A stretch of DNA of 64,000 bases from an uncultured Cytophagales bacterium (GTDB taxonomy: Bacteria; Bacteroidota; Bacteroidia; Cytophagales; Cyclobacteriaceae), in NCBI GenBank assembly GCA_913057175.1, contig CAJXNP010000024.1, positions 1 through 64,000 on the forward strand, read 5' to 3'. The translations under genes were made by a program, and so were the position numbers. Every line of letters begins with the position of its first letter. Within the stretch, counting starts at the first letter, position 1. This document shows, piece after piece, positions 15,623 through 24,287 of this stretch. The notes under the pieces are model-generated. The model was not told where the DNA came from. It was given only the letters and a program-made list of their open reading frames with translations, and did no database searches.

Positions 15623-17872
15623 CTAATTGTTCTTCTTATCAATATAATTCTCTTCGATGAATTCGTCTTTCATTCCCAATTTCACTTCAAAATGTGGCTT
15701 AACATCCTCATTTTTAGGGGCAGTTTCTCTGGATTGGTAAAGTCTTATATCTGTTGTATCCCGCTGACTTATCAAATAGCCTCGCAGGCTTCTGAAACGG
15801 GCACTATCGTACAACGCTGACAAGGAATCCACCAGGTGATGATCTGCCAGTAGCAGGCATGCTTCTTCCAAACTAAGAGTATCTGAATGAACCCTGCTTT
15901 CAACGTAATCTCTGAATCTGGCATTCCGTTTATATTTACCATTTCCACCTTTATCCGCACCAAATTCTTTTTCTATCATGTCCATGGCTAATTGCTCTCT
16001 TTCTAAAAGTGAGTCTTTATAGTATACCAGGTCAATTTTTACCTCTTCATCGTGGTCTTCGATTTTAAGGAGTGCATTTAGTTGTCTTTGTTCTTTATTC
16101 GTAAAAGCCGTATCGAGATAATCAAAATTTATCCTTTTGATATCGGTATCCAATATATTAAAAGTTGCCCCTAGAAATTTAAAAGGTGTTGACACTACTT
16201 TAAATATTAAGCTTGAAAAGGTATTCCAAATGAGTTTCCCAATATCCGCGGCCGATTCACCCATAGATCCTGCCATCGGCATATCAAAATGAATCACCTT
16301 GTCTTTATCCTTTAAAAGGAACATCGCCATTTTAAGGGGAGGCCCGATAACTTTTTCTCTTCTCCCTAACTTCATGTTGTGAATGATGATATTGTTTTCG
16401 CCTTTGAGTGAATCTCCGTGTACATTGGTATGCGATTTCAAATACATATCACCATACATCAATGGATAGCCGGTAGCTTCCCTGCAATAAACATCGAAAT
16501 CATCCAGCATCAGACTCGAAACAGTCATATCAAGGGAACTCACCTCCGGATTGGAAAGATCGATGGCATAATCAGCGACCATTTTGCCATGATCACCGAG
16601 TGTCATGCTCATATTCAAATTCACCCATGTTGCTTCACTGGTTATGGAGTCAGTAGTCACAAGCAATTCTGATATTTGATATTCAAATTTGCGCTCATGA
16701 GAATAATCTGCCACATCCACTTTTCCGCTATCTAAGAGAATGGAATTAATGCTCAGGTAAAATTGTCTTGTGGTATCCTTTTGCAATATTTCCGTATCTT
16801 CCTCTGAATCTTGCTGAGCGGTATCTTGTGAGACTACCTCATCCGGAACCTGTCCCCCTTGTACGGAATCTTCAGGTGGTAAGATGTGTTTCATGAATTC
16901 AGCAATATTGCTTGTTGAATCATATGCTTCGAAGTAAACAGTGGGCTTAAATACATGAATGGAGTCAATCAAAATCGTTTTATTCGCTAGATCAGCTTCG
17001 TCTACCTTCAGGTCTATACGCCTGGTTCCGACCATGACACTGTCTTTTTCGTCATAAATGGCAAAGTCACTCATGACAAACTTACTCTCCATCTTGGTTT
17101 GTAATGGGCTTGCCATATTTCCTTTTAATCCTACATTCAGATCCACAATACCTTCAAATTTCCCAATATCCACATACTTATCGACAAATTCCTGGTACCC
17201 GGAAATATCATAATCATTAAGTTTTAGGTCTACCATAAAACTTCCATTATCGGGATTATAATCAATTATCGAATTTAGATATCCGCCATCTTTAAATGTA
17301 AATTCAAGGTCTGCTTCACTTAGTTCGGACTGGTCCCAGGCAATATGTGGAAGGAAAACATCAAATTGATCTATCTCAATGCTGTCGTTGATTTCGGCAT
17401 CCTGCAGAATAAAAACAGCATCTTTGACTTCCAGGTTTGAAAGGTCAAACTTAATCGGGTTTTTATTTGACATAGATTCCTCATCATCTGTTGTATCGTT
17501 TCCTAATTCAAGCAGATCATCAAAATTGAAAGCAGAATCGTACATGATCACATCTGCAAATAACCCCTTCAGAAAAAATTGTTCGACGACGAAGGTTTTG
17601 TTGAACAATCGATAGGGTTCCGTATCAACAAGGAGGGTATCAAATTTAACAAACACCGTTTCATCATCCTTCTCAAATAATTTGAAATCGTACAACCTGA
17701 GTGTTCCGGTAAAATAATTCAACCTCATCTTATCAAGTGCAACACTTCTACCGATCCAATCCTTGCTGTTGTTTTCGACAATCGGTGGTACGACAAACGG
17801 AAGTAATATCAACGACAGAACAACTAAGGCAAAGATCCCTGTCAGGGTGTAAAGGATAATTTTTTTTACCAT
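15623..17872 (-). CDS. AsmA-like DUF748 family envelope protein
   Basis: A protein of about 749 residues with one N-terminal membrane helix (MVKKIILYTLTGIFALVVLS) and a long periplasmic region. The early DKMRLNYFTGTLRLYDFKLFE segment and the later repeated beta-rich units are typical of DUF748 proteins, members of the AsmA/TamB-like group that are thought to bridge inner and outer membranes for lipid transfer. An acidic linker (residues ~340-370) divides two halves. The ATG at 17899 would add nine residues; I prefer 17872 because the Lys pair then precedes the membrane helix. It lies in a minus-strand group with other envelope genes but 146 bases from the next one. Confidence 0.8.
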   Translation of the reverse strand: MVKKIILYTLTGIFALVVLSLILLPFVVPPIVENNSKDWIGRSVALDKMRLNYFTGTLRLYDFKLFEKDDETVFVKFDTLLVDTEPYRLFNKTFVVEQFFLKGLFADVIMYDSAFNFDDLLELGNDTTDDEESMSNKNPIKFDLSNLEVKDAVFILQDAEINDSIEIDQFDVFLPHIAWDQSELSEADLEFTFKDGGYLNSIIDYNPDNGSFMVDLKLNDYDISGYQEFVDKYVDIGKFEGIVDLNVGLKGNMASPLQTKMESKFVMSDFAIYDEKDSVMVGTRRIDLKVDEADLANKTILIDSIHVFKPTVYFEAYDSTSNIAEFMKHILPPEDSVQGGQVPDEVVSQDTAQQDSEEDTEILQKDTTRQFYLSINSILLDSGKVDVADYSHERKFEYQISELLVTTDSITSEATWVNLNMSMTLGDHGKMVADYAIDLSNPEVSSLDMTVSSLMLDDFDVYCREATGYPLMYGDMYLKSHTNVHGDSLKGENNIIIHNMKLGRREKVIGPPLKMAMFLLKDKDKVIHFDMPMAGSMGESAADIGKLIWNTFSSLIFKVVSTPFKFLGATFNILDTDIKRINFDYLDTAFTNKEQRQLNALLKIEDHDEEVKIDLVYYKDSLLEREQLAMDMIEKEFGADKGGNGKYKRNARFRDYVESRVHSDTLSLEEACLLLADHHLVDSLSALYDSARFRSLRGYLISQRDTTDIRLYQSRETAPKNEDVKPHFEVKLGMKDEFIEENYIDKKNN

Positions 17873-18031
17873 CGAAAGGACAAGAATAATTATTGACATT
17901 GAAGTTTGGCTGATTGTTTACAAAAGACAATTGCCGATGGTTTTACTTAACAATTTGAAACTTGTGAAATACTCTTCATACCTATCAATTCTTTGTATTG
18001 GCAGGATCTTGCTTTTGAATAAAACAAATTA

Positions 18032-18589
18032 TTATAATTTCCTCCCTAACACCTTACTCACCCCCAGCCCAAATATCCAGGAATTGTACGTATCGATTTT
18101 AAAGTCATTCATCAGACTGATTCCTATTTCCCAGTCGTCAGGAAGTTCCCAACCGTATTCCAATCCACCACGGATCAGGAATAAGTTTTCTTCTTTGCTA
18201 AACTCTCCCCCAAACCCAACCAAAATGGAAAAGTGTTCCCCTGGCTTGAAAATACCTGCAACAGTAGAGGCAAATGGACGTGTTCTTTCAAGCACTCCTT
18301 CTGTGCCGTCTTCCCCGGTTCTCTCCACTGCATAGTTTTGAACCGTCCAGTCAGAGTGGAGCCCAATTGCCCATTTCGAATGGAACCAATAGTCATAATC
18401 AATTCCCCAGGATCCAAGAAATAACCATTGCTTTTTTGTAGTTCCTTCAATTCCCTGAGGGATATAAGCATGTCCTATTACAACAGAAATGCGATGATAC
18501 CCGGCTTCTTCTTTCTCTTCTTCGGAAGTTTGAGCGTATGTAAATTGAAAAGCACTTAGAAATATTATCAAGAGATGAATTTGTTTCAT
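18032..18589 (-). CDS. Putative outer membrane beta-barrel protein
   Basis: A protein of 185 residues with a signal peptide (MKQIHLLIIFLSAFQFTYAQ) and an acidic stretch (EEEKEEAG), followed by alternating hydrophobic strands ending with GLGVSKVLGRKL. The pattern fits a small eight-stranded porin-like barrel; no specific family is recognised. The ATG at 18589 is preferred because it begins the signal peptide directly. Confidence 0.7.
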   Translation of the reverse strand: MKQIHLLIIFLSAFQFTYAQTSEEEKEEAGYHRISVVIGHAYIPQGIEGTTKKQWLFLGSWGIDYDYWFHSKWAIGLHSDWTVQNYAVERTGEDGTEGVLERTRPFASTVAGIFKPGEHFSILVGFGGEFSKEENLFLIRGGLEYGWELPDDWEIGISLMNDFKIDTYNSWIFGLGVSKVLGRKL

Positions 18590-18706
18590 ATCAAAGACCG
18601 AATTGTAATTTAATTTTTTATGAGTGTAGAATAAAAGATTATTCTTTAGCATAATAAATTGTCATCCGACGATTTTGATTGGTCGAATGACTAATCTCAG
18701 AAAAAT

Positions 18707-19798
18707 TCAGGAATCCTCCTCCTTCACCTCTACGATTTCGTACATGTCTTTTCCATCTACCTGAATGGGTTGATAGTATGTATCACCGAATTTCACATAG
18801 GTCACATCACCCATTCTAACCTCTTCCCCACCTTCAGGCAAATTTGGCACAATGGTGCCTGCAGTAGCTGGCACAACAGTATATCCTTCTTCCGATTTTT
18901 CATAAAAAGCTCCACCATAGTAATAGTTATTGGTTGTTTCATTAACCTGGACTTCCTGAGACTCCTTGGGAATTTCCTTTACTGTTGCCCCAACAGGTGC
19001 CTGCACAACTGTATACCCGCCATCGCTTTGGATGTAATAGACTCCCTGGTCGTAATGGTATTGTTGATTTTCAACACTTACGATGATGGCTGTTGCTGCA
19101 AGGGTAGCCACAAAGAATCCCCAGGGATGCCACGCAGGTCCCCAATAAAACGGACGGTAAGGGTGGTAATAGTAAGGACGATGGCAATAAAAATTAAAAC
19201 CTCCATATCGATAAGGTGGCCGTGCATATGGCCGGTAGGGAGGTCTCACATAGGTGTTCCTGTTGTTATGTACATTGACATTTCTACTATTGTCGACATT
19301 AATATTTACATTTTTCCGGCTGTTATCAACATCTATCTTATTCCCTCCTTTAATGTTGGTTGTTTTATTATTGGAGTTTCTGTTGTTTGTTACCCTATTG
19401 TTTGAATTTGTTGATCGATTTGTTACTCTGTTGTCTGAATTCGTAGATCGGTTCGTCACCCTTTCCCTTGAAGTATTGTTAGTGGGTACATTTCGATTCA
19501 CCGTACCTGGATTCCTGGAACCTGATGAAGATTGTCTGGGGGTATAGCTCCTGTTGGATGATCTTTGAGCCCCTCCGTTGATGGATCGATTGGAACTTCC
19601 CATTTGACGTGTGGTCCCAGCCGATCTGGCTCCTCCTCCACCACCTCCGGCAAATCTTCCACCTCCTCCGCCTCCTCTGCCCATCCTCTGTGCCTCACTT
19701 ATGGATGTAAAGAAAACAAGAACAACTGTCAGGAAAGCAACCTGAAGAAGATATATTTTGTGATTTCTGCTTTTCATAATTCCGGTTAAATTTTTCAT
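18707..19798 (-). CDS. DUF6515-family exported protein with Asn-rich repeats
   Basis: A 363-residue exported protein. After the signal peptide come a Gly-rich segment (residues ~40-60), a Ser/Asn/Arg-rich segment with tandem VTNRSTN units (~113-140), an Asn/Val-rich stretch (DNSRKNVNINVDNSRNVNV), a Tyr/Pro-rich turn (PPYRPYARPPYRYGG) and a membrane-like helix (~232-245). The C-terminus holds two similar units, GVYYIQSDGGYTVVQAPVGA and AFYEKSEEGYTVVPATAG, characteristic of DUF6515. Function unknown; probably a cell-surface or matrix protein. The ATG overlaps the stop of the DUF2092 gene (ATGA), so the two are coupled. Confidence 0.85.
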   Translation of the reverse strand: MKNLTGIMKSRNHKIYLLQVAFLTVVLVFFTSISEAQRMGRGGGGGGRFAGGGGGGARSAGTTRQMGSSNRSINGGAQRSSNRSYTPRQSSSGSRNPGTVNRNVPTNNTSRERVTNRSTNSDNRVTNRSTNSNNRVTNNRNSNNKTTNIKGGNKIDVDNSRKNVNINVDNSRNVNVHNNRNTYVRPPYRPYARPPYRYGGFNFYCHRPYYYHPYRPFYWGPAWHPWGFFVATLAATAIIVSVENQQYHYDQGVYYIQSDGGYTVVQAPVGATVKEIPKESQEVQVNETTNNYYYGGAFYEKSEEGYTVVPATAGTIVPNLPEGGEEVRMGDVTYVKFGDTYYQPIQVDGKDMYEIVEVKEEDS

Positions 19799-20535
19799 TG
19801 TTCGCTATAAAAGTTTTTAGGGGCATAAAAGATCTGGTGAGCATGGTCCGGAGGAACAAATTCGAAAATGGCCAGTGGGACATTCGGGTTAACCTGCCAG
19901 TTAGAAAAGGTTGCATCGTAAATCGGTGTACCTTCTTCCTTTTTATATTTGATGATAAACCTGGATGGAAGATTCATTGCGTCGTTATCGATCCAAATCT
20001 GTACATTCATATCCTCTCGGTCTGCCATGATATGAAAACATTCCTTTCCATCAACCTTCTTTTTTCCCAGGTACAACACCTCATCAAAGTTGTTCAACAG
20101 ATCGTCCGTAAATGTCGGATAAAAGAAATCAGCGGCTGGAAAATCCAAATCGTAAGCATAATGTAAGCTGTCAATGGTCTTGACAATATTGTCTGGCGCA
20201 ATCAATACGGAGTAATTGTTTTCATCATAGTCGTAATAAGTGACCGTTTCTCCATTGTACCAATACCCACGATGGCCCTTGTGATTCCGCGTATGGACAA
20301 GCATCTTATTGGGACCAACCATGTAAACTTCATGCTCTCCAAATTCCCTTACCAGGCCATATTCGTATTGATATTCATCAAAGGTTGTCGTGAGGTCGAA
20401 GCTTACTGAGTTCAGTTCTCCAATTACCTCACTCATGTGATCGAGAATGAGCACCGCCACCTGATCAGCCTCTGTAGATTGGGAAGAGGCATTGAAGGGC
20501 ATAGCAAGTATAAAACAGATTATTATTTTTTTCAT
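19795..20535 (-). CDS. DUF2092 (LolA-like) periplasmic protein
   Basis: A 246-residue protein with a signal peptide (residues 1-19). The SFDLTTTFDEYQYEYGLVREFGEHEVYMVGPNKM and NHKGHRGYWYNGETVTYYDYDENNYSV regions, beta strands of a half-barrel, are typical of DUF2092, a family with a LolA/LolB-like lipoprotein-carrier fold. Its stop codon overlaps the start of the DUF6515 gene by four bases (ATGA). In many Bacteroidota and Proteobacteria these two families are neighbours, so they probably act together on the envelope. Confidence 0.85.
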   Translation of the reverse strand: MKKIIICFILAMPFNASSQSTEADQVAVLILDHMSEVIGELNSVSFDLTTTFDEYQYEYGLVREFGEHEVYMVGPNKMLVHTRNHKGHRGYWYNGETVTYYDYDENNYSVLIAPDNIVKTIDSLHYAYDLDFPAADFFYPTFTDDLLNNFDEVLYLGKKKVDGKECFHIMADREDMNVQIWIDNDAMNLPSRFIIKYKKEEGTPIYDATFSNWQVNPNVPLAIFEFVPPDHAHQIFYAPKNFYSEQ

Positions 20536-20849
20536 AGTGGTCAGATCATTGAGTTAGTTTAATTCCGGTTTTAAGTTAAACAATTTAGTTTTTTAATACA
20601 GGATGCCAGACAAAAGCCTTCATAATAATTCAAAGGCTGCTGAAGATTAGATGATATCATAACAGTGGAAGTAGTCCTCATATAGAGTAAATCATCCAAC
20701 TGAATAGTATCTCCAGTAATATGAATATCGATAATGGAGAACCTGGAAGTGAAAAAATATTTGATGATACCAGATGTTTGATGCACAGTTTAGTTTGATG
20801 GTTTAATCGTGCAGGCCCTTGCAAATTGTCAGCTCCACCAAATTTAAAA
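20536..20849. other. Intergenic, no feature seen
   Basis: About 310 bases between the DUF2092 gene start and the terminator at 20850. No convincing coding frame or repeat is seen; it should contain the promoter of the DUF2092-DUF6515 pair. Confidence 0.4.
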
Positions 20850-20892
20850 CTACCAATAAACATTGAAAAATATTCTCAATGCTTATTGGTAG
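20850..20892 (-). terminator. Strong intrinsic terminator of the tandem paralogs
   Basis: 17-base arms (CTACCAATAAACATTGA / TCAATGCTTATTGGTAG) pair with a single G-T mismatch around a 9-base loop. On the minus strand the hairpin lies 23 bases after the stop at 20915 and is followed by TTTTAAATTT. Confidence 0.75.
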
Positions 20893-20914
20893 CGAGCCAA
20901 TGATTACAGCCCTT

Positions 20915-21466
20915 TTATTTAACAAATTTACCTATCATTTTGGCCCCTGATTCATCGAGAGCCGATATCGTATTATTTACTACATCACTTACATAAACAT
21001 CTTTCCCTCCCAGTGGATTTTCGAAACCAATTATTTCTTCTGAATTTTCAATCACATCAAAAGCTCCGGTCTTTTCAAGCTGATCCCTGACCATGCCTTC
21101 CAATTCATCTCGTGAAGTTTCTCCCTTTATGTCCATTAAAGTTGAAAAGGGTTTATCAGTCGATGTTAATTGACTAATTTGATCTGCATTCAAATCTTCC
21201 AGGGAAAAAATAGGCATGTCCTTCGAAGTTTTTAACACTTCACTTACTGTATTCTCAACATCCGCATACAGTTTATGTGCATCCCCACTTAAATTGGGTT
21301 GATTGAGGTTCTTTCCAAATCCCGGAATATCGATCCCCGATTTAGAAACTGAATTAATAGCTTTTTGAAATGCCTTGTTCAGGGCTTTAACATCCTGTCC
21401 ATAACCTAGTAATGGAGCGATCAGAATCATCACACTTATAAGTACGATTGTGCTTTTAGTTTTCAT
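20915..21466 (-). CDS. Secreted paralog B of unknown family
   Basis: A 183-residue exported protein, signal peptide MKTKSTIVLISVMILIAPLL. It is a paralog of the gene 22 bases upstream: both have (V/A)..SG.DIPGF near residue 46, a helix ..ADVENTVSEVLK, a F.L..LN.DQ motif, P.S.LM..KG, a (R/S)DQL.KTGA motif and the ending NTISALD.SGAKMI.KFVK. No catalytic motif is apparent; I do not recognise a named family. The pair is a tandem duplication and one transcript, closed by the terminator at 20850. Confidence 0.75.
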   Translation of the reverse strand: MKTKSTIVLISVMILIAPLLGYGQDVKALNKAFQKAINSVSKSGIDIPGFGKNLNQPNLSGDAHKLYADVENTVSEVLKTSKDMPIFSLEDLNADQISQLTSTDKPFSTLMDIKGETSRDELEGMVRDQLEKTGAFDVIENSEEIIGFENPLGGKDVYVSDVVNNTISALDESGAKMIGKFVK

Positions 21467-21487
21467 GGTATTTGCTTGATGGTTTAG

Positions 21488-22036
21488 TTATTTAACAAAT
21501 TTCTCTATCATTTTAGCTCCCGACTTATCGAGCGCTGAGATAGTATTATCTGATATCTGCTTGACAAACATGTCTTTTCCTTCACCCAAACTGAAACCGG
21601 GTATATTCGAGGCATTGTCCAACAGGTTCATCGCACCTGTTTTATCCAACTGATCGCTGATGATGTTCTCAAAATCTGCTCTGGCATTTGGTCCTTTCAT
21701 TTCCATTAATGATGAAAAGGGGCTTTCAGAAGAAGCAAGTTTTGTCAATTGATCAGGATTCAAATTGTCGAGAGAGAACAAGGGAGACTTTTTACCGGCT
21801 TTCATTGCTCCTCCTACAGCTGACTCCACAGCATCAGATAACTCACCGGCGCTTCCGGTTAAAGTACTTGGATTAATACCAAAAGAAAATCCCGGAATAT
21901 CCACACCGGCTTTGCCAACTGATCCCATCGATTTAGTTAAAGCTTTGCTTATTGCCTTCATATCCTGCCCATAACCTAGTAATGGAGCAATCAGGATCAT
22001 CGCAACGATTAGTACAATTGTGTTTTTAGTTTTCAT
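21488..22036 (-). CDS. Secreted paralog A of unknown family
   Basis: A 182-residue exported protein that resembles its downstream neighbour at 20915-21466 over the full length, with nearly identical signal peptides and C-termini. It has more Gly/Ser/Ala in the middle (SAGELSDAVESAVGGAMKAG). The ATG at 22036 is used; an upstream TTG adds two residues. Function unknown. It is preceded 120 bases upstream by a structured element with terminator-like hairpin (22156-22256) that could act as an attenuator of the pair. Confidence 0.75.
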   Translation of the reverse strand: MKTKNTIVLIVAMILIAPLLGYGQDMKAISKALTKSMGSVGKAGVDIPGFSFGINPSTLTGSAGELSDAVESAVGGAMKAGKKSPLFSLDNLNPDQLTKLASSESPFSSLMEMKGPNARADFENIISDQLDKTGAMNLLDNASNIPGFSLGEGKDMFVKQISDNTISALDKSGAKMIEKFVK

Positions 22037-22155
22037 GGTCAATGTAGTTTAGTTATGCCATTTATTTAATCATTTTGTCAAGACTTGTATAAATTTAGTG
22101 GGCAATTTTGTAAATTGTGTGTTCGTCATTTATCATTTAACTACCAATCACTAAC

Positions 22156-22256
22156 AAAAAACCAGGGGTTCTAAGCCGATGACCGGAGTTACTTATAAAA
22201 GTCTCCCTACTGACCACCATCGTCATCGTCAAAGCGCCTCCTGGTTTATTTTTTGT
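22156..22256. ncRNA. Candidate structured RNA or attenuator
   Basis: A nested fold is visible: outer AAAAAACCAGG / CCTGGTTTATTTTTT, middle GATGAC (22178) / GTCATC (22222), inner GGAG..ACTT / AAGT..CTCC (22185-22206). A U-run follows the outer stem on either strand, so it could terminate both ways. On the minus strand it is the leader of the tandem paralogs; it may instead be a small RNA or the terminator of the AraC gene. No known riboswitch class is recognised. Confidence 0.4.
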
Positions 22257-22575
22257 TTTGATTGTTTGTTGGATCTTAAAACATCCGCATATAATAAGTT
22301 GAAATATTTTCACAAGCGAAGCAATCGCTTTCTCCATGTTAATCTTCTGATAAGAATTAATTCTTTGTGTATAAGAAAACAGATGTAACCTATGCATGGT
22401 GGTTTGCAATTAGTTAGCGGTCTTTCGGATTAAATAAAAGGTGGTATCAGGCAAGAAATAATTGTCAAATCTATAGATCAGACAATTTGATCAGGATTGG
22501 AAATTAAACCAATGAATCTACTTTTCGCCTAATCCATGTTATGTGGTTGCCAAAATTTACTAAATATTTGCAAAC
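22257..22575. other. Intergenic, no feature seen
   Basis: About 320 AT-rich bases between the structured element and the end of the AraC-family gene. Possible frames here are short and not protein-like. Confidence 0.4.
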
Positions 22576-23811
22576 TTATTTAGAATTTCTGATAAATTCT
22601 GAGGGCGTAATGCCAATAGTTTTTTTAAAGGCTGATGTAAATGAATTTCGGTTGTTAAATCCACATTCCCGGGCTAACGCTTCGAGTGTAAGATTTTTGC
22701 TGTCTCCATTTTTAATACGCTCAACAGAATGTGCTATGCGCTGCTGATTTAAATATTCAACAAATGAAACGCCTAGTTCCTGATTGATGAACAATGACAG
22801 CTGATGAGGGTGAATGTTGAGATCGTTTGCCAGATCGGGAAGTGAATAACCTCCCTTCAAAAAGGGGGTTTTCTCCATCATAAAATTTGTCAAAACTTCT
22901 TTAAACTGAAGTTTGCCCGGAGCCAATCTTAATCCATTGCTTTCATCATTCTCACTTTCATTATGAATATTTGTTTGAGATTTGTCAGCAAGACGAGATT
23001 CATTTGAAAACGAAAGAATTGATTCATTTTTACCTTTTATGAATTGGGAAAGGTCTTTGACATATAATCCATAAAGGATTAAAGGTCTATACAAAAGGAA
23101 CACAACTGTAAGTATTAGCGCAGCAGAAGCTGAAAGATGAATGATATTAAACGATGTTATATTCAAATTCATACCTGAACTAATAAAATAGGGAATGAAA
23201 TTAAATGATTGCAGGCAAATGAATATTAGTATCCAGTTTCTCCATGGTACGATTTCCTTATCGCTGGAAAGCTTATTTTTTCTAATAAACCCGATCAATT
23301 CAAGAAAAGCCGCTATCCAATAGACCATAATGAGAATACTCCTGGCCGGAGTATGAAAATTATCAGGTAACAACCACCCCTGATTAAAAGAATTGACACG
23401 GGAAATATCTGCCAGATCAAAGGAGATAATATCCAATTTTTCGGAATTGGGGAGTAAAATAAATGGCAAAAAGTCCACAATATAAATTAATGCCGGAATC
23501 AAATGCAAAAGGTCCAATGCTTTGAATTTCCTATAGTGAATGGCATTTCTAACATATAAATAGATAAATGGTGTATATATCAAAGCAAAAATATTACCTG
23601 TTCTGTAGAGGAAAGGTATTTTCAGGATGATGCGCGAATCGATCAGAGTAGCAATGCATAGAGCTGCTGAAAGGCATAAAACAGCTACACTAAGGATCCT
23701 GTTATTGTTCGTATTTTCTCCCCGGTATGTCAATAAGATCATTCCGACCATTATTCCCAGAACAATGGAAACGATACTAAAAAAAATCCACCCTGTGAAT
23801 ATAGGTTCCAT
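22576..23811 (-). CDS. Membrane-anchored AraC-family regulator
   Basis: A 411-residue protein with about seven to eight membrane helices (residues ~5-250), a charged linker, and a C-terminal AraC/XylS DNA-binding domain (~310-411). Both helix-turn-helix motifs are visible: LANDLNIHPHQLSLFINQEL and LARECGFNNRNSFTSAFKKT, ending with the usual GITPSEFIR. Such 7TM-AraC regulators are typical of Bacteroidota and sense an unknown signal at the membrane. Mini-element copy B ends (at 23863) only 51 bases upstream of its start codon, so the promoter must lie in that gap or in the element. Confidence 0.9.
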   Translation of the reverse strand: MEPIFTGWIFFSIVSIVLGIMVGMILLTYRGENTNNNRILSVAVLCLSAALCIATLIDSRIILKIPFLYRTGNIFALIYTPFIYLYVRNAIHYRKFKALDLLHLIPALIYIVDFLPFILLPNSEKLDIISFDLADISRVNSFNQGWLLPDNFHTPARSILIMVYWIAAFLELIGFIRKNKLSSDKEIVPWRNWILIFICLQSFNFIPYFISSGMNLNITSFNIIHLSASAALILTVVFLLYRPLILYGLYVKDLSQFIKGKNESILSFSNESRLADKSQTNIHNESENDESNGLRLAPGKLQFKEVLTNFMMEKTPFLKGGYSLPDLANDLNIHPHQLSLFINQELGVSFVEYLNQQRIAHSVERIKNGDSKNLTLEALARECGFNNRNSFTSAFKKTIGITPSEFIRNSK

Positions 23812-23862
23812 GGTTTATTATTGGCAGATGAATCACATCTGCATTCCGCAGTTAAATCCTTT

Positions 23863-24180
23863 TTAACCCGGTTTATTCATGTGAAAAACATGAATAATGA
23901 CGATAACTTATTAAAAACATCTGTTATTCAATAAGTTATTTCAGGCCTGATGACTCCGACAGTCGTATCAGACTCGTAGGAGTTTAACCCCGACTTTATC
24001 AAAATCCTTATTACCCAAATTTGAGGAATGATTGTATTCTATACTAATGGTGAAAACTAACTTATTTCACTTCAAATCAGGATTTTGCTAAACGTCGGCT
24101 CGTGACGATTTTGTCAGAGTCAGACATCCGATGTATCGTCTGACCCATCGGGCGGAAAATTCAATGATTTTCCGGGTTAA
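23863..24180. mobile_element. TTAA-flanked multi-hairpin mini-element, copy B (long form)
   Basis: Same ends (CCCG / CGGG) and flanking TTAA (23863-23866, 24177-24180) and the same internal arms as copies A and C, but 318 bases long. Two extra blocks of about 38 and 44 bases are inserted at single points; the second contains its own hairpin GTCAGAC..GTCTGAC, and the first an ACTCC/GGAGT stem. The extra blocks suggest growth of stems rather than insertion of genes. It lies between the AraC gene start and the end of the TonB receptor gene. Confidence 0.85.
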
Positions 24181-24287
24181 ATGTAGCATTTATTTGAGAT
24201 AAAATCAGGGAAATATCAAACGAGTAGACAAACATGATTCAGTCATAAACAATTGACATGGAATCGAAAAGGAAGGCCTTTAACACA

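Noticed and set aside
19254-19547. Leu/Phe/Val-rich plus-strand frame resembling a membrane protein
   Set aside because: It is antisense to the Asn/Arg-rich part of the DUF6515 gene, where Asn codons read as hydrophobic residues.
22137-22409. 90-codon minus-strand frame upstream of the paralogs
   Set aside because: It crosses the folded element, begins without support and has no protein-like features.
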